DNA from: Companilactobacillus suantsaicola
Lineage (GTDB): Bacteria > Bacillota > Bacilli > Lactobacillales > Lactobacillaceae
DNA: 64,000 nt
Direction: 5' to 3'
Assembly: GCF_004745525.1 (NCBI RefSeq)
Contig: NZ_RKLY01000002.1
Span: 96,881 to 160,880 of the forward strand
The notes beneath the pieces were generated by a model. The model ran no database searches. It saw only the letters and a list, made by a program, of their open reading frames with translations, and had not been told where the DNA came from. Within the stretch, counting starts at the first letter, position 1. Each line of letters starts with the position of its first letter. Below are positions 28,404 to 38,563 of this stretch, one piece after another. The position numbers were made by a program, and so were the translations under genes.

Positions 28404-28417
28404 GGGAAACGTTTTCA
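28404..28417. promoter_or_regulatory. cre-like site upstream of the GH1 gene
   Basis: GGGAAACGTTTTCA contains the palindromic GAAAACGTTT core of CcpA sites. It is placed where catabolite repression of the GH1 promoter would act. Confidence 0.5.
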
Positions 28418-28587
28418 ATTCTAGTCTTGATGGGGTTGGTTTTTAGTGTAGTTCTTTTGTTTGGGTGGTGGGTGATGCCGTCTTCCACAACATCTGGGAA
28501 ACGCTGGAACGCGGTGGACGCAACTTGGAGCCAATTTTTAAGCCCGAAAATTGTCTTCAAGATTGGTCTTCATGTAAATGCTAAAGC

Positions 28588-28910
28588 GGTTCTCATCTTA
28601 GTTTGGTTATAAAAGATACAGAAATGCTTTATTAATGGTATTTCAATTAGTAGTGACTTCTTGTTTTTCCCATTTTTATGGTAAACAGATAAAAAAATAA
28701 AACCGGAATCTAGTCCGGAGTACAATCCCTGTGATGACTCAGCCGCCATATTTTCCTTATCGCTTTAGCGATTAGGAAAAGACCTAGTTTTGAGATTTTG
28801 CGTACCTTGCAAAAGCTCAAAATAGCGTCGGCAGCGTTCCAGCTCATCACAGGGATTGTGCGGAGGACGGCAATTTACACTAACTCACTAACCAAACTAG
28901 AACGAGATCC
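28588..28910. mobile_element. 323-bp non-autonomous element with inverted-repeat ends (MITE-like)
   Basis: The ends read GGTTCTCATCTTAGTTTGGT and GGATCTCGTTCTAGTTTGGT (second end reverse-complemented); 18 of the first 22 positions match. An 8-bp direct repeat, GCTAAAGC, flanks it at 28580-28587 and 28911-28918. No transposase is encoded. GG-starting ends with 8-bp duplications are known from ISL3-type elements, so mobilisation by such a transposase is a guess. Related ends occur at 47.03/47.42 kb and 40.49 kb. Confidence 0.7.
28708..28895 (+). repeat. Family A structured repeat, copy A4, inside the MITE-like element
   Basis: P1 arms ACAATCCCTGTGATGA/TCATCACAGGGATTGT are perfect over 16 bp. 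P3 is TTTTCCTTATCGC-TTTA-GCGATTAGGAAAA with the conserved T-T mismatch. P4 is TTTTGAG-A-TTTTGC / GCAAAA-G-CTCAAAA with the conserved A-G mismatch. Confidence 0.82.
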
Positions 28911-28975
28911 GCTAAAGCATTAACAAGAATTTCACGGCTGAGCATTTCCCAGATGTTGCTCCAGACTGAATTTGC

Positions 28976-29252
28976 TCTTATTTAGGATCTCAATTAATTC
29001 TGAGTTTAGATAAGTTTCCATTCAAGTTAAGATTTTAATTGTCTTATTGTCTGGATACATTATTCTCTTTGTTATCTTGATTAGTGAGTTTAGTTATAGA
29101 AAAAATAAAGAGATTACTTAGAATAACTTTTCTACTATTGTTTCTATTTTGAAAAAAGGGAAAACACAATAACGTATTAATGTACCAAATCCACATCAAA
29201 ATAGAATCACGATTCCTACCCAAACAGAAAAGAAATAACAGATAGAACGGAA
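28976..29252. other. Gene-free stretch between family A copies
   Basis: AT-rich sequence with only short spurious frames. No ribosome site or recognisable element. Confidence 0.5.
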
Positions 29253-29425
29253 ATTCAGCCCGGAACAAAAAACTCAATTGGGCTCAGCCCTGAAATTATA
29301 GTTAGCGCTTTAGCGCTTACTATAAGGCCAAGCTTGAAGATTTTTTCCGGTTTTGAAAAAAGCTTCAAGTTGTGCCCAGGGCGTTCCAGTCCCAATTGAG
29401 TTTTTTGTGGAGGGCGGCATACTTC
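29253..29425 (+). repeat. Family A structured repeat, copy A5
   Basis: P1 arms ACAAAAAACTCAATTGGG/CCCAATTGAGTTTTTTGT are perfect over 18 bp and unlike A4. P2 is GCCCTG/CAGGGC. P3 is TTATAGTTAGCGC-TTTA-GCGCTTACTATAA (T-T mismatch). P4 is CTTGAAG-A-TTTTTTC / GAAAAAA-G-CTTCAAG (A-G mismatch). Confidence 0.85.
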
Positions 29426-29477
29426 ACCAAAACAAAAAAAGAAGCTAAGCAATTAAATAATTACTTAACTTCTATCT

Positions 29478-30335
29478 TTATTTCAACAACAAAAAACACA
29501 AAACTAAATCATCACGATCTTTTAAATCAAAACCTGTTTGCTCATGGAATTTTTCCATCCGATACAATAAAGTGTTTCGATGCAAGAAAAGCTCTTTTGC
29601 AGTTTTAGTTAAATTGGAATCACACTTGTACAAAGCGTTGATCATTTGAGTCGTCTTAGAATCAATATCGATTTTTTTCTTGAGTGATTTAAACATATCT
29701 GTATTCTTCAGATTTTGCTCAATCAAGAAATCTAAGATAACCGTCGACAAGTTGTTAACATTGTCTTTCATTTCCAGTGACTTATGAAACAGTTGGCGTT
29801 CCATATCAAAAATATTGGGGAGTTTCTCATTGATGGGCCAAAATTGCCCTACGTACACCCGACTCTTAGTGTAAAAGTCAGAATCAATTAGTTGAATCAT
29901 TCTTTGGACCTCGAGCTTGTCCATATTAGTCTTAGTTTCTTTTTCAATCAGTATTCCTGTGTACTTGTTGATCCAAAAACTGTCGACTACATCGTCAAAC
30001 GTATCAACAAATACATTTAACCATTCTTTTGCTCGATCATCTGATTCTAACTTCTGAACTTCAAATTGGAGTATCCGCACATTCGATTTCTCTGAAGGAA
30101 TTTTGTCACTTTCATGAACTAAGAAGTTCCACCAGTTGTTATTAATGGATTTATTATTATTATCTTGACTGACTAATGACAAGAGAAATTTTTCTTTAGT
30201 ACTTAAATGGTCCTTCTTAATTGTGACCCACTGATCTTGAATCAAAAAATTATAATCATCAGGATCAGCACTTGGTTCAACTACAACTTTTGCGTCAGGA
30301 TATAGTTCCAATAACTTTGCAATACTTCCCAGCAT
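29478..30335 (-). CDS. CdaR/PucR-type helix-turn-helix regulator
   Basis: 285 residues. The last 50 (NLTKTAKELFLHRNTLLYRM in outline) are the PucR C-terminal HTH found in sugar-diacid and purine regulators. The rest resembles the N-terminal and GGDEF-like sensory part in length but has no motif I can assign. It lies 15 bases downstream of the MsmK-type ATPase gene, so it is probably cotranscribed and controls sugar transport. Start ATG 30335 follows AGGTGG. Confidence 0.82.
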   Translation of the reverse strand: MLGSIAKLLELYPDAKVVVEPSADPDDYNFLIQDQWVTIKKDHLSTKEKFLLSLVSQDNNNKSINNNWWNFLVHESDKIPSEKSNVRILQFEVQKLESDDRAKEWLNVFVDTFDDVVDSFWINKYTGILIEKETKTNMDKLEVQRMIQLIDSDFYTKSRVYVGQFWPINEKLPNIFDMERQLFHKSLEMKDNVNNLSTVILDFLIEQNLKNTDMFKSLKKKIDIDSKTTQMINALYKCDSNLTKTAKELFLHRNTLLYRMEKFHEQTGFDLKDRDDLVLCFLLLK

Positions 30336-30350
30336 ATCTTAACCACCTAT

Positions 30351-31460
30351 TTATTCGATTGCGTCTGTGGTCTTTTCATCAAAGAAATGTGCCTTGTTCA
30401 AGTCAAATGTTAGACGTACTGTAGCGCCTGGTTCGTGATAGTCACGAGCATCAACAATAGCAACAAATTCTGTGTCATCAACCTTTGAATAAAGCATTGA
30501 TGTTGCACCTAGCAATTCAGAAACCACAACCTTACTTTCAACTGTTGCTTCTGGGAATGTCTCTTCCATTGCGCCTTCAGCGTGGATATCTTCTGGACGT
30601 ACACCCAAAGTAACGTCCTTATCATTATAACCCGCATCGTCAAGAATCTTCGAACGTCCTTCTGGAACTTTAAGGTTCAAGCCACCATTATCAGTAACCA
30701 TACCATCTTTGTAGTGAACATCGAAGAAGTTCATTGAAGGTGAACCGATAAATCCGGCAACGAATTTGTTCTTAGGTGTCTCATAAACTTCTTTAGGAGT
30801 ACCAATTTGTTGAACTTCACCCATTGACATAACAACGATTCTGTCAGCCATTGTCATAGCTTCAGTTTGATCATGGGTAACGTAAATTGTAGTTGTGTTC
30901 AATTCTTGGTGCAATTTGGCAATTTCAGCACGCATTGTAACACGAAGTTTAGCATCCAAGTTTGATAGAGGTTCATCCATCAAGAAGATTGGAGCATCAC
31001 GAACGATAGCTCTTCCTAAAGCAACACGTTGTCTTTGACCACCAGATAGAGCGGCAGGTTTTCTATCTAGGTATTCTGACAAGCCCAAAATCTTAGCAGC
31101 ATGATCAACCTTGGTCTTAATTGTGTCCTTATCATATTTACGAAGTTTCAAACCAAAGGCCATGTTATCAAAAACAGTCATATGTGGGTACAAAGCGTAG
31201 TTTTGGAAAACCATGGCGATATCACGATCTTTAGGTGCTGTATCATTTTCATACTTACCATTGATCAACAATTCACCTTTAGTAATATCTTCAAGTCCAG
31301 CAATCATACGTAAGGTTGTTGATTTACCACAACCTGAAGGTCCAACGAAGACGATGAATTCCTTATCTTTGATGTGTAAGTCGAAATCAGAAACGGCATA
31401 ATTATCTTCTTCAGCATTAGCATATCTTTTATAAATGTGATTTAAATCAATTTCTACCAT
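30351..31460 (-). CDS. msmK: Carbohydrate ABC transporter ATPase, MsmK/UgpC family
   Basis: 369 residues. Walker [10 protein letters not shown], signature [14 protein letters not shown], Walker [13 protein letters not shown], and a C-terminal OB-type regulatory domain from about residue 240 (GVRPEDIH). This ATPase class energises several sugar ABC importers; no permease or binding protein is encoded in this window, which fits a shared subunit. ATG 31460 is chosen for GAGAGGG upstream and because the protein then starts [14 protein letters not shown] cre-like site lies 62 bases upstream. Confidence 0.92.
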   Translation of the reverse strand: MVEIDLNHIYKRYANAEEDNYAVSDFDLHIKDKEFIVFVGPSGCGKSTTLRMIAGLEDITKGELLINGKYENDTAPKDRDIAMVFQNYALYPHMTVFDNMAFGLKLRKYDKDTIKTKVDHAAKILGLSEYLDRKPAALSGGQRQRVALGRAIVRDAPIFLMDEPLSNLDAKLRVTMRAEIAKLHQELNTTTIYVTHDQTEAMTMADRIVVMSMGEVQQIGTPKEVYETPKNKFVAGFIGSPSMNFFDVHYKDGMVTDNGGLNLKVPEGRSKILDDAGYNDKDVTLGVRPEDIHAEGAMEETFPEATVESKVVVSELLGATSMLYSKVDDTEFVAIVDARDYHEPGATVRLTFDLNKAHFFDEKTTDAIE

Positions 31461-31521
31461 ATTAATAAACCCTCTCAACATTTAGTTATTAGATTATCTC
31501 TAATTGATAAATCTATTGTAT

Positions 31522-31537
31522 TGTAAAAGCGCTTTCA
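31522..31537. promoter_or_regulatory. cre-like site upstream of msmK
   Basis: TGTAAAAGCGCTTTCA contains the AAAGCGCTTT palindromic core of CcpA sites; read on the minus strand the first 14 bases match the consensus in 13. Confidence 0.65.
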
Positions 31538-31610
31538 TTGTTATTACAAAATAACTAAAAACCACCTACATTTTTGTACACTTTTACTAAAAACTAAATG
31601 AATCTCACAT

Positions 31611-32903
31611 TTATTCTTTAATTTTATAGCCGAAATAGTTCAAAAACAGTTCGCAATACATCATATTGGCCCATGAGAACCACTCACGAGTAAATTTATT
31701 TGGATCATCGACGTCAAAACCTTCATGCATCATGTTAGTTCCTGCAGTCGTGTTGACCATGTTATCCAATAGTTTGGCTTTAACTGCTTTGTCCGGTTGT
31801 GTCAAACCTTGAATTGCCAAAGCAATATGCCAAATATAATGTTCTGGCGTATGTGGACTTCCTAAACCTTGGCCAAATTTACCGGCATAATAGTAAGGAT
31901 TCTCAGAACTCAAAATCGTCTTGCGGGTATTCAAATAAGTTGGATCATCCATTGCTGTGTAGTGCAAATATGGTGTGCTCAAAAGATTAGGAACATTACC
32001 ATCATCCATAATCAAGAAGTGACCTAAGCCATCAGTTTCGTATGCATAGATTCTTTCTCCGGCTTGATTGGTCGTCGTGCCATACTTCTCAATTCCAGTC
32101 CTGACAGCTGTTTGAATTCGTTTAGCTTGATTAACGATCTCGGGGTCGTCCAAAACTGTACTAAAAATCTCTTGAATATAATCCAAAACTAAAACAGCAA
32201 ACATGTTGGCCGGAACTAAATAACCATAAACACAAGCATCGTCACTCGGTCTAAAGCCTGACCAAATCATCCCCGTTTCTTTAACCGGTGAACCCATACC
32301 ATCATTAGTTAAAGTATCCTCTGGGCGATCTTCATCTCTTTGGAAACGATATGGCGACTTAGTTGCGTGACACTGTTCAGTTTCAAACACATGCAATAAT
32401 TTCTCAATCCCACTGACAAAACTTTCATCAAATTGGTCAACTCGACCAGTATTCTTATAGAGCAAGTAAGCTAGTTGGACCGGAAAACAGAGCGAATCAA
32501 TTTCAAATTTGCGTTCCCAGATCCAAGGCGTCATTTCTGTATGATCCTTGTGATGCCCAGCATTGTTAGGCTCGCTGTTAAAGGCGTTGGCATAAGGGTC
32601 GTGATTCATATTGAAGAACTGACGCTTAACGACTCCACGGATAAAATCAGATATCTCAGGTATTTTTTGTGCCATCACCAAGTATGGCCGGACTTGGCAA
32701 GTTGAATCCCGTTGCCACATTGCTGGAATGTCGCCGGTCAAAATAAAAATATCATCATCGGCAATTTTCTTAACTGTGGTCTCCAAAGTGTTGGCATAAG
32801 TGACATTGAAAACTTTACTCCAGTCTGCGTGCTTAACTCCGGCTTTTTGAGTAACGCTGTCCATAAATTGTTTTATCGCTGGTGAAATAGTTTGTTTATT
32901 CAA
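31611..32903 (-). CDS. GH125 metal-independent alpha-mannosidase (exo-alpha-1,6)
   Basis: About 430 residues of an (alpha/alpha)6-barrel enzyme formerly called DUF1237. Diagnostic words are GDIPAMWQRDST, FNSEPNNAGHH, WIWERKFEIDSLCFPVQLAY and SGFRPSDDACVYGYLVPANMF. The family removes alpha-1,6-linked mannose without a metal. I start it at TTG 32903, eight bases after GGAGG. The ATG at 32930 would put the ribosome site inside the gene. No signal peptide, so it acts on imported mannosides. Divergent from its probable regulator. Confidence 0.9.
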   Translation of the reverse strand: MNKQTISPAIKQFMDSVTQKAGVKHADWSKVFNVTYANTLETTVKKIADDDIFILTGDIPAMWQRDSTCQVRPYLVMAQKIPEISDFIRGVVKRQFFNMNHDPYANAFNSEPNNAGHHKDHTEMTPWIWERKFEIDSLCFPVQLAYLLYKNTGRVDQFDESFVSGIEKLLHVFETEQCHATKSPYRFQRDEDRPEDTLTNDGMGSPVKETGMIWSGFRPSDDACVYGYLVPANMFAVLVLDYIQEIFSTVLDDPEIVNQAKRIQTAVRTGIEKYGTTTNQAGERIYAYETDGLGHFLIMDDGNVPNLLSTPYLHYTAMDDPTYLNTRKTILSSENPYYYAGKFGQGLGSPHTPEHYIWHIALAIQGLTQPDKAVKAKLLDNMVNTTAGTNMMHEGFDVDDPNKFTREWFSWANMMYCELFLNYFGYKIKE

Positions 32904-32947
32904 AATTTGTTCCTCCAATTGATATATCATTTGCACCAATAGTATAA

Positions 32948-32961
32948 TGCAATCGTTTTCA
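32948..32961. promoter_or_regulatory. cre-like or LacI-type operator between GH125 and its regulator
   Basis: TGCAATCGTTTTCA matches the cre consensus in 13 of 14 positions. It lies in the 121-base divergent promoter region and may serve CcpA, the neighbouring regulator, or both. Confidence 0.5.
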
Positions 32962-33024
32962 AAAAACTAGTAACTTTTATTTTTTTATATGCTATATTAG
33001 TAGTGTTAGAAAGGATAAATTGTT

Positions 33025-34056
33025 ATGGAACCAAAATATAAGTTGATATATCAAACTTTAAAAAACAAAATTTTAAGCCACCAAATCAACGTCGGCGATA
33101 AACTTCCCAGCGAAAATCAATTAGCCAAAGAATATTCCGTCAGTCGTATTACTTCTAAAAGAGCACTAACTGAATTGGAAAATGACGGACTGGTCAGTCG
33201 CCAGGCTGGTATCGGTACGATTGTTCAAAAAGATCATCTCACGGAAATTAAAAATGAGATTTTATTTGTCATACCTTTTGCCAACAATGCTGAATTTGGT
33301 GATTACACCAGTGGTCTATTAGAAGTTTTCAATGAGCAACAAAATTTTCAAATCACGACCGTTACAAATCAAAAATTCCGTAACTTCCCATTATCACGAG
33401 TCAATCAAGCAAAAGGAATTATCTATTATGTCGAATCCTTAACTAATGACTTAAAAGTTATTACCAAATTATTTTTAGATAAAATCCCCATTGTTATCTT
33501 GGATAAATCATTCGATGACTTACCTATTCCCAGCGTAACTTGTGATAACTTCAATGGTGGGAAACTGGCGGCAACCACTTTGTTACAATCAGGTTTACAA
33601 AAACTCGCTTTCGTAACCAACGAAAATAGTATTAGCGATTCATCCGTCCGCTCACGCTACTTCGGCTTTTTAAGTGCTGTGCAAGATCAAAACAAGATCA
33701 CTCCTGTGTTGTTCAACATTAAAGATCATGATATTTCAACTTTAATTGCCGATATCAAGGTTAAAAAAGTCGATGGTATCGTCGCTCAAAACGATGTCGT
33801 TGCTATCAGGATCATGAATCAATTACATCAATCTGGCATCAAGATTCCTGAGGACGTCTCTATTATTGGTTTTGACAACATTCAAGCTAGTACTTTAAGT
33901 TACCCTGCTTTGACTACTATTGAACAGAATTTTGTTACCTTAGGAGCCAGTGCTGCCAAATTATTACTCCAATTAATTGAAGCTCCTAAGCAAGATATTC
34001 CGTCGCAAACCATCATCCCGGTGAAATTGATCAAGCGTGATTCGGATAAATCTTAA
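33025..34056 (+). CDS. GntR-LacI hybrid transcriptional regulator
   Basis: 343 residues. The N-terminal GntR winged helix (1-70: NVGDKLPSENQLAKEYSVSR) is joined to a periplasmic-binding-protein-like sensor of the LacI/AraR type (about 75-340: VDGIVAQNDVVAIRIMNQL, DVSIIGFDNI). This architecture is that of AraR-like sugar-responsive repressors. It is divergent from the GH125 gene, so a mannoside is the likely inducer. AAAGGAT precedes ATG 33025. Confidence 0.88.
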   Translation: MEPKYKLIYQTLKNKILSHQINVGDKLPSENQLAKEYSVSRITSKRALTELENDGLVSRQAGIGTIVQKDHLTEIKNEILFVIPFANNAEFGDYTSGLLEVFNEQQNFQITTVTNQKFRNFPLSRVNQAKGIIYYVESLTNDLKVITKLFLDKIPIVILDKSFDDLPIPSVTCDNFNGGKLAATTLLQSGLQKLAFVTNENSISDSSVRSRYFGFLSAVQDQNKITPVLFNIKDHDISTLIADIKVKKVDGIVAQNDVVAIRIMNQLHQSGIKIPEDVSIIGFDNIQASTLSYPALTTIEQNFVTLGASAAKLLLQLIEAPKQDIPSQTIIPVKLIKRDSDKS

Positions 34057-34163
34057 AAATTTCTTTACTTTCTTTTAAACATTTTTAAGATACCAACAGA
34101 AAGACTATTCCCACAATTCTTCTATGTTAGAATGACACTAATTTAATGTTAGAAGGGAATTTT

Positions 34164-35189
34164 ATGGGAAAACAACATACTCGCCATCACTTTTCCCATA
34201 ACGGGGAAAAAACTATGGAAAATGACGTACTATCACCTAAAGTTAAAAAAATTACTCGTGATGATGTGAAAATCAAGATTCATTACGTTGATTCTTTGGG
34301 ACACGAAATTGCTAAGTCGAAGACTATTAAGGGTCATTATTTGGACAAGTTGGACATCCCTTGGCAAGAGATTCCAGGTTACGTTCTATCCTCTGTGACT
34401 AACTTCCAACAAACTTTCATCCCTAATTCTGACGGAATTTATTTAGTCTATGTCAATCAACTCTCAGCTCCAGTGATCGTCTATCATCGAAACTCCCACG
34501 GTCAATTGATTTCTGATCCACAATATTTGGAAGGCAAGTTGAATCAAAGTTTTGACTCGCATCCATTACAAGAGGCTAATCATTTTCTAATTCATACGCC
34601 AAATAATGCTTCAGGACAATTCACCGACAAGGTTCAGGAACAAGAGTACATTTACAACGTCAGACCAATCCGTGAATTAAAAATCCAAAAGAATTTATAC
34701 GTTAAAACTCAAAATAATACCAACGTCTTCAGCGAGCCATTAAGTAAGGACCCACTAGACAAAAAACTTCCTTATGGAACATCTTGGAAAGTCTTTGGTG
34801 CCGTATCTGAAACTTACAACAATATTATTTGGTACAACTTAGGTGGTAACACTTGGGTTCCTAGCTCAGAAAAAATTACTACTGAAATTGTCAATCGTCC
34901 GACGACGAAACAAGAAATGTTGAACAGTCCGCTCAACCAAAGTGTCAATGATATTAGCTACACTTATTCAGTTATTGACAGTATGAACATTAATCGCAAC
35001 GTCAAAGTTCTCTACTATTCAGACCAATACATCACTGCTTGGAAGACTCCTTACGGTGACATGGATAATCAACGCTTCAAAGGCGACCAACAAGTCTTTG
35101 TAAACAAAATCGTCCAATTGGACAACTACAGCGTCTGGGCACAACTAGATGACGGCTATTACGTTGAAAGTAAATATTTAAATCTATAA
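34164..35189 (+). CDS. MucBP-domain protein lacking a signal peptide
   Basis: 341 residues. Two MucBP-type modules (about 40-90 VKIKIHYVDSLGHEI and 95-160 PVIVYHRNSHGQLI) are followed by two SH3/GW-like modules (about 170-230 and 275-341: AWKTPYGDMDN, WAQLDDGYYVESKYLNL). These normally lie outside the cell. Yet the N-terminus MGKQHTRHHFSHNG is hydrophilic with no signal peptide or anchor. ATG 34164 has AGAAGGG upstream; the ATG at 34146 adds only six residues. Confidence 0.75.
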   Translation: MGKQHTRHHFSHNGEKTMENDVLSPKVKKITRDDVKIKIHYVDSLGHEIAKSKTIKGHYLDKLDIPWQEIPGYVLSSVTNFQQTFIPNSDGIYLVYVNQLSAPVIVYHRNSHGQLISDPQYLEGKLNQSFDSHPLQEANHFLIHTPNNASGQFTDKVQEQEYIYNVRPIRELKIQKNLYVKTQNNTNVFSEPLSKDPLDKKLPYGTSWKVFGAVSETYNNIIWYNLGGNTWVPSSEKITTEIVNRPTTKQEMLNSPLNQSVNDISYTYSVIDSMNINRNVKVLYYSDQYITAWKTPYGDMDNQRFKGDQQVFVNKIVQLDNYSVWAQLDDGYYVESKYLNL

Positions 35190-35195
35190 GACAGC

Positions 35196-35243
35196 AAAAG
35201 CATCTTTTGGTAATCAATTGTTGACTACTAAAAGATGCTTTTT
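35196..35243 (+). terminator. Terminator of the MucBP gene
   Basis: AAAAGCATCTTTTGGTA and TACTAAAAGATGCTTTT pair around a 13-base loop, followed by TATTTTT. Confidence 0.85.
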
Positions 35244-35311
35244 ATTTTTCCACCATTCTATAAAAATCAGTTATTATTTCCTATTAATACAACCTCTTTT
35301 TAATAGATTTT

Positions 35312-37732
35312 TTACATATCCTCTAAAGCATTATTTGCGGCAATTCGTCCAAAAGTGAAAATATCACTCAAAGAATTTCCGCCTAGACGGTTTCCAGCGT
35401 GAATACCACCTGCAACTTCTCCGGCAGCGTACAATCCTTGAATAATTTCACCTTTTTCGTTAATAACATGTGCTTTGGTATCAATCTTCAAACCACCCAT
35501 TGTATGATGAACGGCTGCTTTTCTTGGTGTGGCATAGAATGGTGCCACTTTAACTTTCAAATCAAAGGCACTCTTGTGGAACTCTGGATCTTCACCATTA
35601 TCAACATAGGAATTGTACTTGTTGATTGTGTCGACGAATACTTCTGGATCCATTCCCAATTGTTTAGCTAAGCCTTCCAAAGTATCATCACGATACAAAG
35701 TTCCTTGCTCAACTTGTTTGTCGATTTGAGCTTGGCTAGTGTTATAAGCTGTTTTTTTAATTTTGTCATCCGCAATCAAGTAGAACAAACTTCCATTATC
35801 AATGGCCGCTTTAGTTAATTCATCACGACTACCGTATTCATTAACGAAACGTTTACCCTTTTGGTTGACCATCACAAAGTTCTGTGGTGGAACTTGGAGA
35901 CCACTGAAGAGTTCACCTGTCTCTGGATCTGATACCGGCATCATTTGTGAGAAGCCCATACCAACTAATTTAGCACCGGCACTAACTCCTAAGCGAATTC
36001 CATCCCCAGTAATGGCTGGTGAATTAGTTGTCTTAATATTGTCATCAATATTAGACCAATAAGTGTTGTATTGTTTCAACATCTTCGTATTAGCACCAAA
36101 ACCACCGGAAGCTAAAATAACTGCTTTAGCGTGAACGATAACTTTCTTCCCGTCAGAACTTCTGGCAATAACGCCACAAACTTTACCATCTTCAATAATT
36201 AGTTGTTTAACTGCCGTATCAGTGATAATTTCACTGCCATGGCTTTCAACAAATTTCTTCAAAGCTTCGATAAAGGCGAATCCTTGACTGCCAAGTGGCT
36301 TATGTCCACGACGCCAAAGAGCTCCAACAGGCATTGTTACTTGAGTCTTATCGAATTTGACACCGATATCTTCAAGCCATTTAACTGACTCTAAAGCGTG
36401 ATCTGTCAAGACTTTAACCAAGTCATATTGACCGTAGATCTTGTTGCCATTGAGATCAGTTCTTTTTCCACCGAGATATGTTTGAATTCGGTGCAAAAGT
36501 TTTGAATCGAAGAGATAAGCTTTTTTATCTTCGTTTTCTTGCAAATATTCAGCGATTTGTTTCTTCAAAGCTTGAAAATCAGCTAAGTAGTCGCTATCAA
36601 TTGTGGATTCATCAATTTCCATGATTTCCTTCAAAGTGTGACGCTCACCAGGAATCTCTTGGAATTTATTTTGCCACTCGGGATCAGCGGCGTTCATTGG
36701 TCCCCCAGCACGAACAGTATTTCCACCTACGGCTGGGAATTTTTCGACCACGATTGCTTTTGAACCATCTTGAATGACTCTTGCAGCAGCGGTTAATCCA
36801 GCCCCACCAGCACCGACCACCACAACATCGGTATTGTATTCAACGACATTTTGCTTATTTGGACCGGCTGATTTCTTACGTTTCTTCAAAATGTCAGGGT
36901 TAGCTCCGGCCATCTTAACAGCTTTGGCAACTCCGTCGATCACACCATTACTAGTGATGGATGCACCGGAAACAACATCGACGTTCAAAGTTTGACCGTC
37001 AATAATTTCTTGAGGAATTCGTTTGAAGGCCACATCAGCAATCCCTTGGGTTTCACTAGATGTGTCGATATCAATCTTTTCAATTCGATCATCTGATAAA
37101 GTAACTTCCATTGGTAAGTCCCCGTTGTGTCCAACAGCGGTAACTTTAAAAGTACCAGGCTCATAGGTGATGTCTTCAGGGATATTCATTTGCGCAATGA
37201 TGTCAGAGAACTTTTCAAATTTAGCAAAACAGCTATCTAGAAAATCAATTGTTCGATTGTCTTTTAAGTCGCCATTTTCATCAAAAGCCTCTTGAGCTTT
37301 GCCTAACAAGAATTCTGAACCAGGCATAACACTGGCATTTACTCCGGGAGCATCAAGAATTTGGCGCAAGTGTAATTGGGCTCTAGATGAACCTTGAACA
37401 CTGTATGAAGCTCCAACAATCATCACTGCTTTGCCATCAAAGGGATGTAGATTGAACGATAACCATTCGATAATACTCTTCAAAGCAGCCGGAATTGAAT
37501 GATTGTGTTCCGGTGTGGCGATAATTACCCCGTCGGCGTCTTCAATTTTTTGGTTGAATTCTTGAATGATTGGACTATTTGATTGATCTTTAGATTCATT
37601 GAACATTGGCACGTTCTTCAATTCCAAAATTTCAATTTCAGCTTGATCACTAAAATGTTTTTGCATGAATTGTAACAACATTCGATTGTATGATTTCTTG
37701 GCATTTGTACCAACAATTCCGATAAACTTCAT
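35312..37732 (-). CDS. Fused NADPH-dependent FMN reductase / FMN-binding / fumarate-reductase-type flavoprotein
   Basis: 806 residues in three parts. Residues 1-185 are an NADPH-dependent FMN reductase fold ([37 protein letters not shown]). About 195-280 is an FMN_bind domain with the flavin-attachment motif SGAS. About 295-806 is an FAD-binding fumarate/urocanate-reductase-like dehydrogenase ([14 protein letters not shown], ending [19 protein letters not shown]). It would pass electrons from NADPH to an enoate-type acceptor in the cytoplasm. Its ATG overlaps the stop of the upstream gene by one base. Confidence 0.9.
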   Translation of the reverse strand: MKFIGIVGTNAKKSYNRMLLQFMQKHFSDQAEIEILELKNVPMFNESKDQSNSPIIQEFNQKIEDADGVIIATPEHNHSIPAALKSIIEWLSFNLHPFDGKAVMIVGASYSVQGSSRAQLHLRQILDAPGVNASVMPGSEFLLGKAQEAFDENGDLKDNRTIDFLDSCFAKFEKFSDIIAQMNIPEDITYEPGTFKVTAVGHNGDLPMEVTLSDDRIEKIDIDTSSETQGIADVAFKRIPQEIIDGQTLNVDVVSGASITSNGVIDGVAKAVKMAGANPDILKKRKKSAGPNKQNVVEYNTDVVVVGAGGAGLTAAARVIQDGSKAIVVEKFPAVGGNTVRAGGPMNAADPEWQNKFQEIPGERHTLKEIMEIDESTIDSDYLADFQALKKQIAEYLQENEDKKAYLFDSKLLHRIQTYLGGKRTDLNGNKIYGQYDLVKVLTDHALESVKWLEDIGVKFDKTQVTMPVGALWRRGHKPLGSQGFAFIEALKKFVESHGSEIITDTAVKQLIIEDGKVCGVIARSSDGKKVIVHAKAVILASGGFGANTKMLKQYNTYWSNIDDNIKTTNSPAITGDGIRLGVSAGAKLVGMGFSQMMPVSDPETGELFSGLQVPPQNFVMVNQKGKRFVNEYGSRDELTKAAIDNGSLFYLIADDKIKKTAYNTSQAQIDKQVEQGTLYRDDTLEGLAKQLGMDPEVFVDTINKYNSYVDNGEDPEFHKSAFDLKVKVAPFYATPRKAAVHHTMGGLKIDTKAHVINEKGEIIQGLYAAGEVAGGIHAGNRLGGNSLSDIFTFGRIAANNALEDM

Positions 37733-38352
37733 TACATGTCCTCCCCATTTGCGACTTGATCCCATGAGAATTTTTGATTTTCTTCAAAGAATTTACTGTT
37801 AACGGTTAACTTCTCAGTTAGTTCAACGAAAGAAATGAATTCGTTAAAATCTTTATCCAACTCTTTAACTTTGTCTTCATAAACTAACTTACCGTCGTCA
37901 TCAAAAGCTTGTAATGAACGACCAAGTAGAAATTCAACATTTGGCATTACCAAAGCTTTCAATTCTGGTGCTTCAAGAATTTGACGCAAGTGTGCTTGAG
38001 CTCTTGAAGTTCCTAGTGAACCGTGAGATGCACCAATAATCATAACTGGTTTATTGATGAGTGGTCTAGTCGTATATGAAAGCCATTCGATGGTATTTTT
38101 CAAAGCAGCGGTGACTGAATGATCATATTCGGGTGTTGCAAAAATAACCCCATCACTATTTTTTATTGCCTCTGACAGAACCTGAACTGCCTTTGGAGCA
38201 GTTTTATCCTCTGGTTCATCAAAAACAGGAATATCTACTATTTCACAAATTTTTAGCTCAACTTTTTTACCGTAACGTTGTTGCATATATTGTAATAAAC
38301 GACGATTGGTTGATTCAGTAGAATTAGTTCCAACGATTCCAACTAATTTCAT
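37732..38352 (-). CDS. NADPH-dependent FMN reductase
   Basis: 206 residues, a flavodoxin-fold reductase closely similar to the first domain of the fused protein downstream ([68 protein letters not shown]). It is probably a tandem duplicate of that domain. ATG 38352 lies behind GGAGGAG. An 18-base imperfect palindrome directly upstream of that site is the probable operator. Divergent from a LysR gene. Confidence 0.9.
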   Translation of the reverse strand: MKLVGIVGTNSTESTNRRLLQYMQQRYGKKVELKICEIVDIPVFDEPEDKTAPKAVQVLSEAIKNSDGVIFATPEYDHSVTAALKNTIEWLSYTTRPLINKPVMIIGASHGSLGTSRAQAHLRQILEAPELKALVMPNVEFLLGRSLQAFDDDGKLVYEDKVKELDKDFNEFISFVELTEKLTVNSKFFEENQKFSWDQVANGEDM

Positions 38353-38370
38353 AAACATTTCTCCTCCAAA

Positions 38371-38388
38371 TTGTGTACCGTTACACAA
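38371..38388. promoter_or_regulatory. Palindrome TTGTGTA-n4-TACACAA in the reductase leader
   Basis: TTGTGTACCGTTACACAA has 7-bp perfect arms and ends a few bases before the GGAGG of the reductase gene, in the divergent region shared with the LysR gene. It could be a repressor operator or an RNA hairpin at the ribosome site. Confidence 0.5.
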
Positions 38389-38563
38389 TTTTTAAAATAT
38401 AATAAAGTTTCGTAAAATAGCCTGAGAATGGTAGTATTAATACGAAATGATACATTAACCTTATTTTTCTATATTTTATAGTTTAGTTGCTAATCATTAA
38501 TTTGTGAAATATTTATTTAATTATTGCATTATAAGTGATTCGCTATACGTAAGGAGTTACGCT

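Larger units (their letters stand above)
28473..28975 (-). repeat. Family A repeat, copy A3, split by an insertion
   Basis: Bases 28473-28587 and 28911-28975 together make one family A copy on the minus strand. P1 arms CAACATCTGGGAAACGCT and AGCATTTCCCAGATGTTG are 28.50 and 28.95 kb apart. The break falls in the loop of hairpin P3, at GCTAAAGC, which is present on both sides of the insert. Confidence 0.75.

Noticed and set aside
29044..29452. Two short minus-strand frames
   Set aside because: The second is the translation of repeat A5, the first is AT-rich intergenic sequence; neither has a ribosome site.
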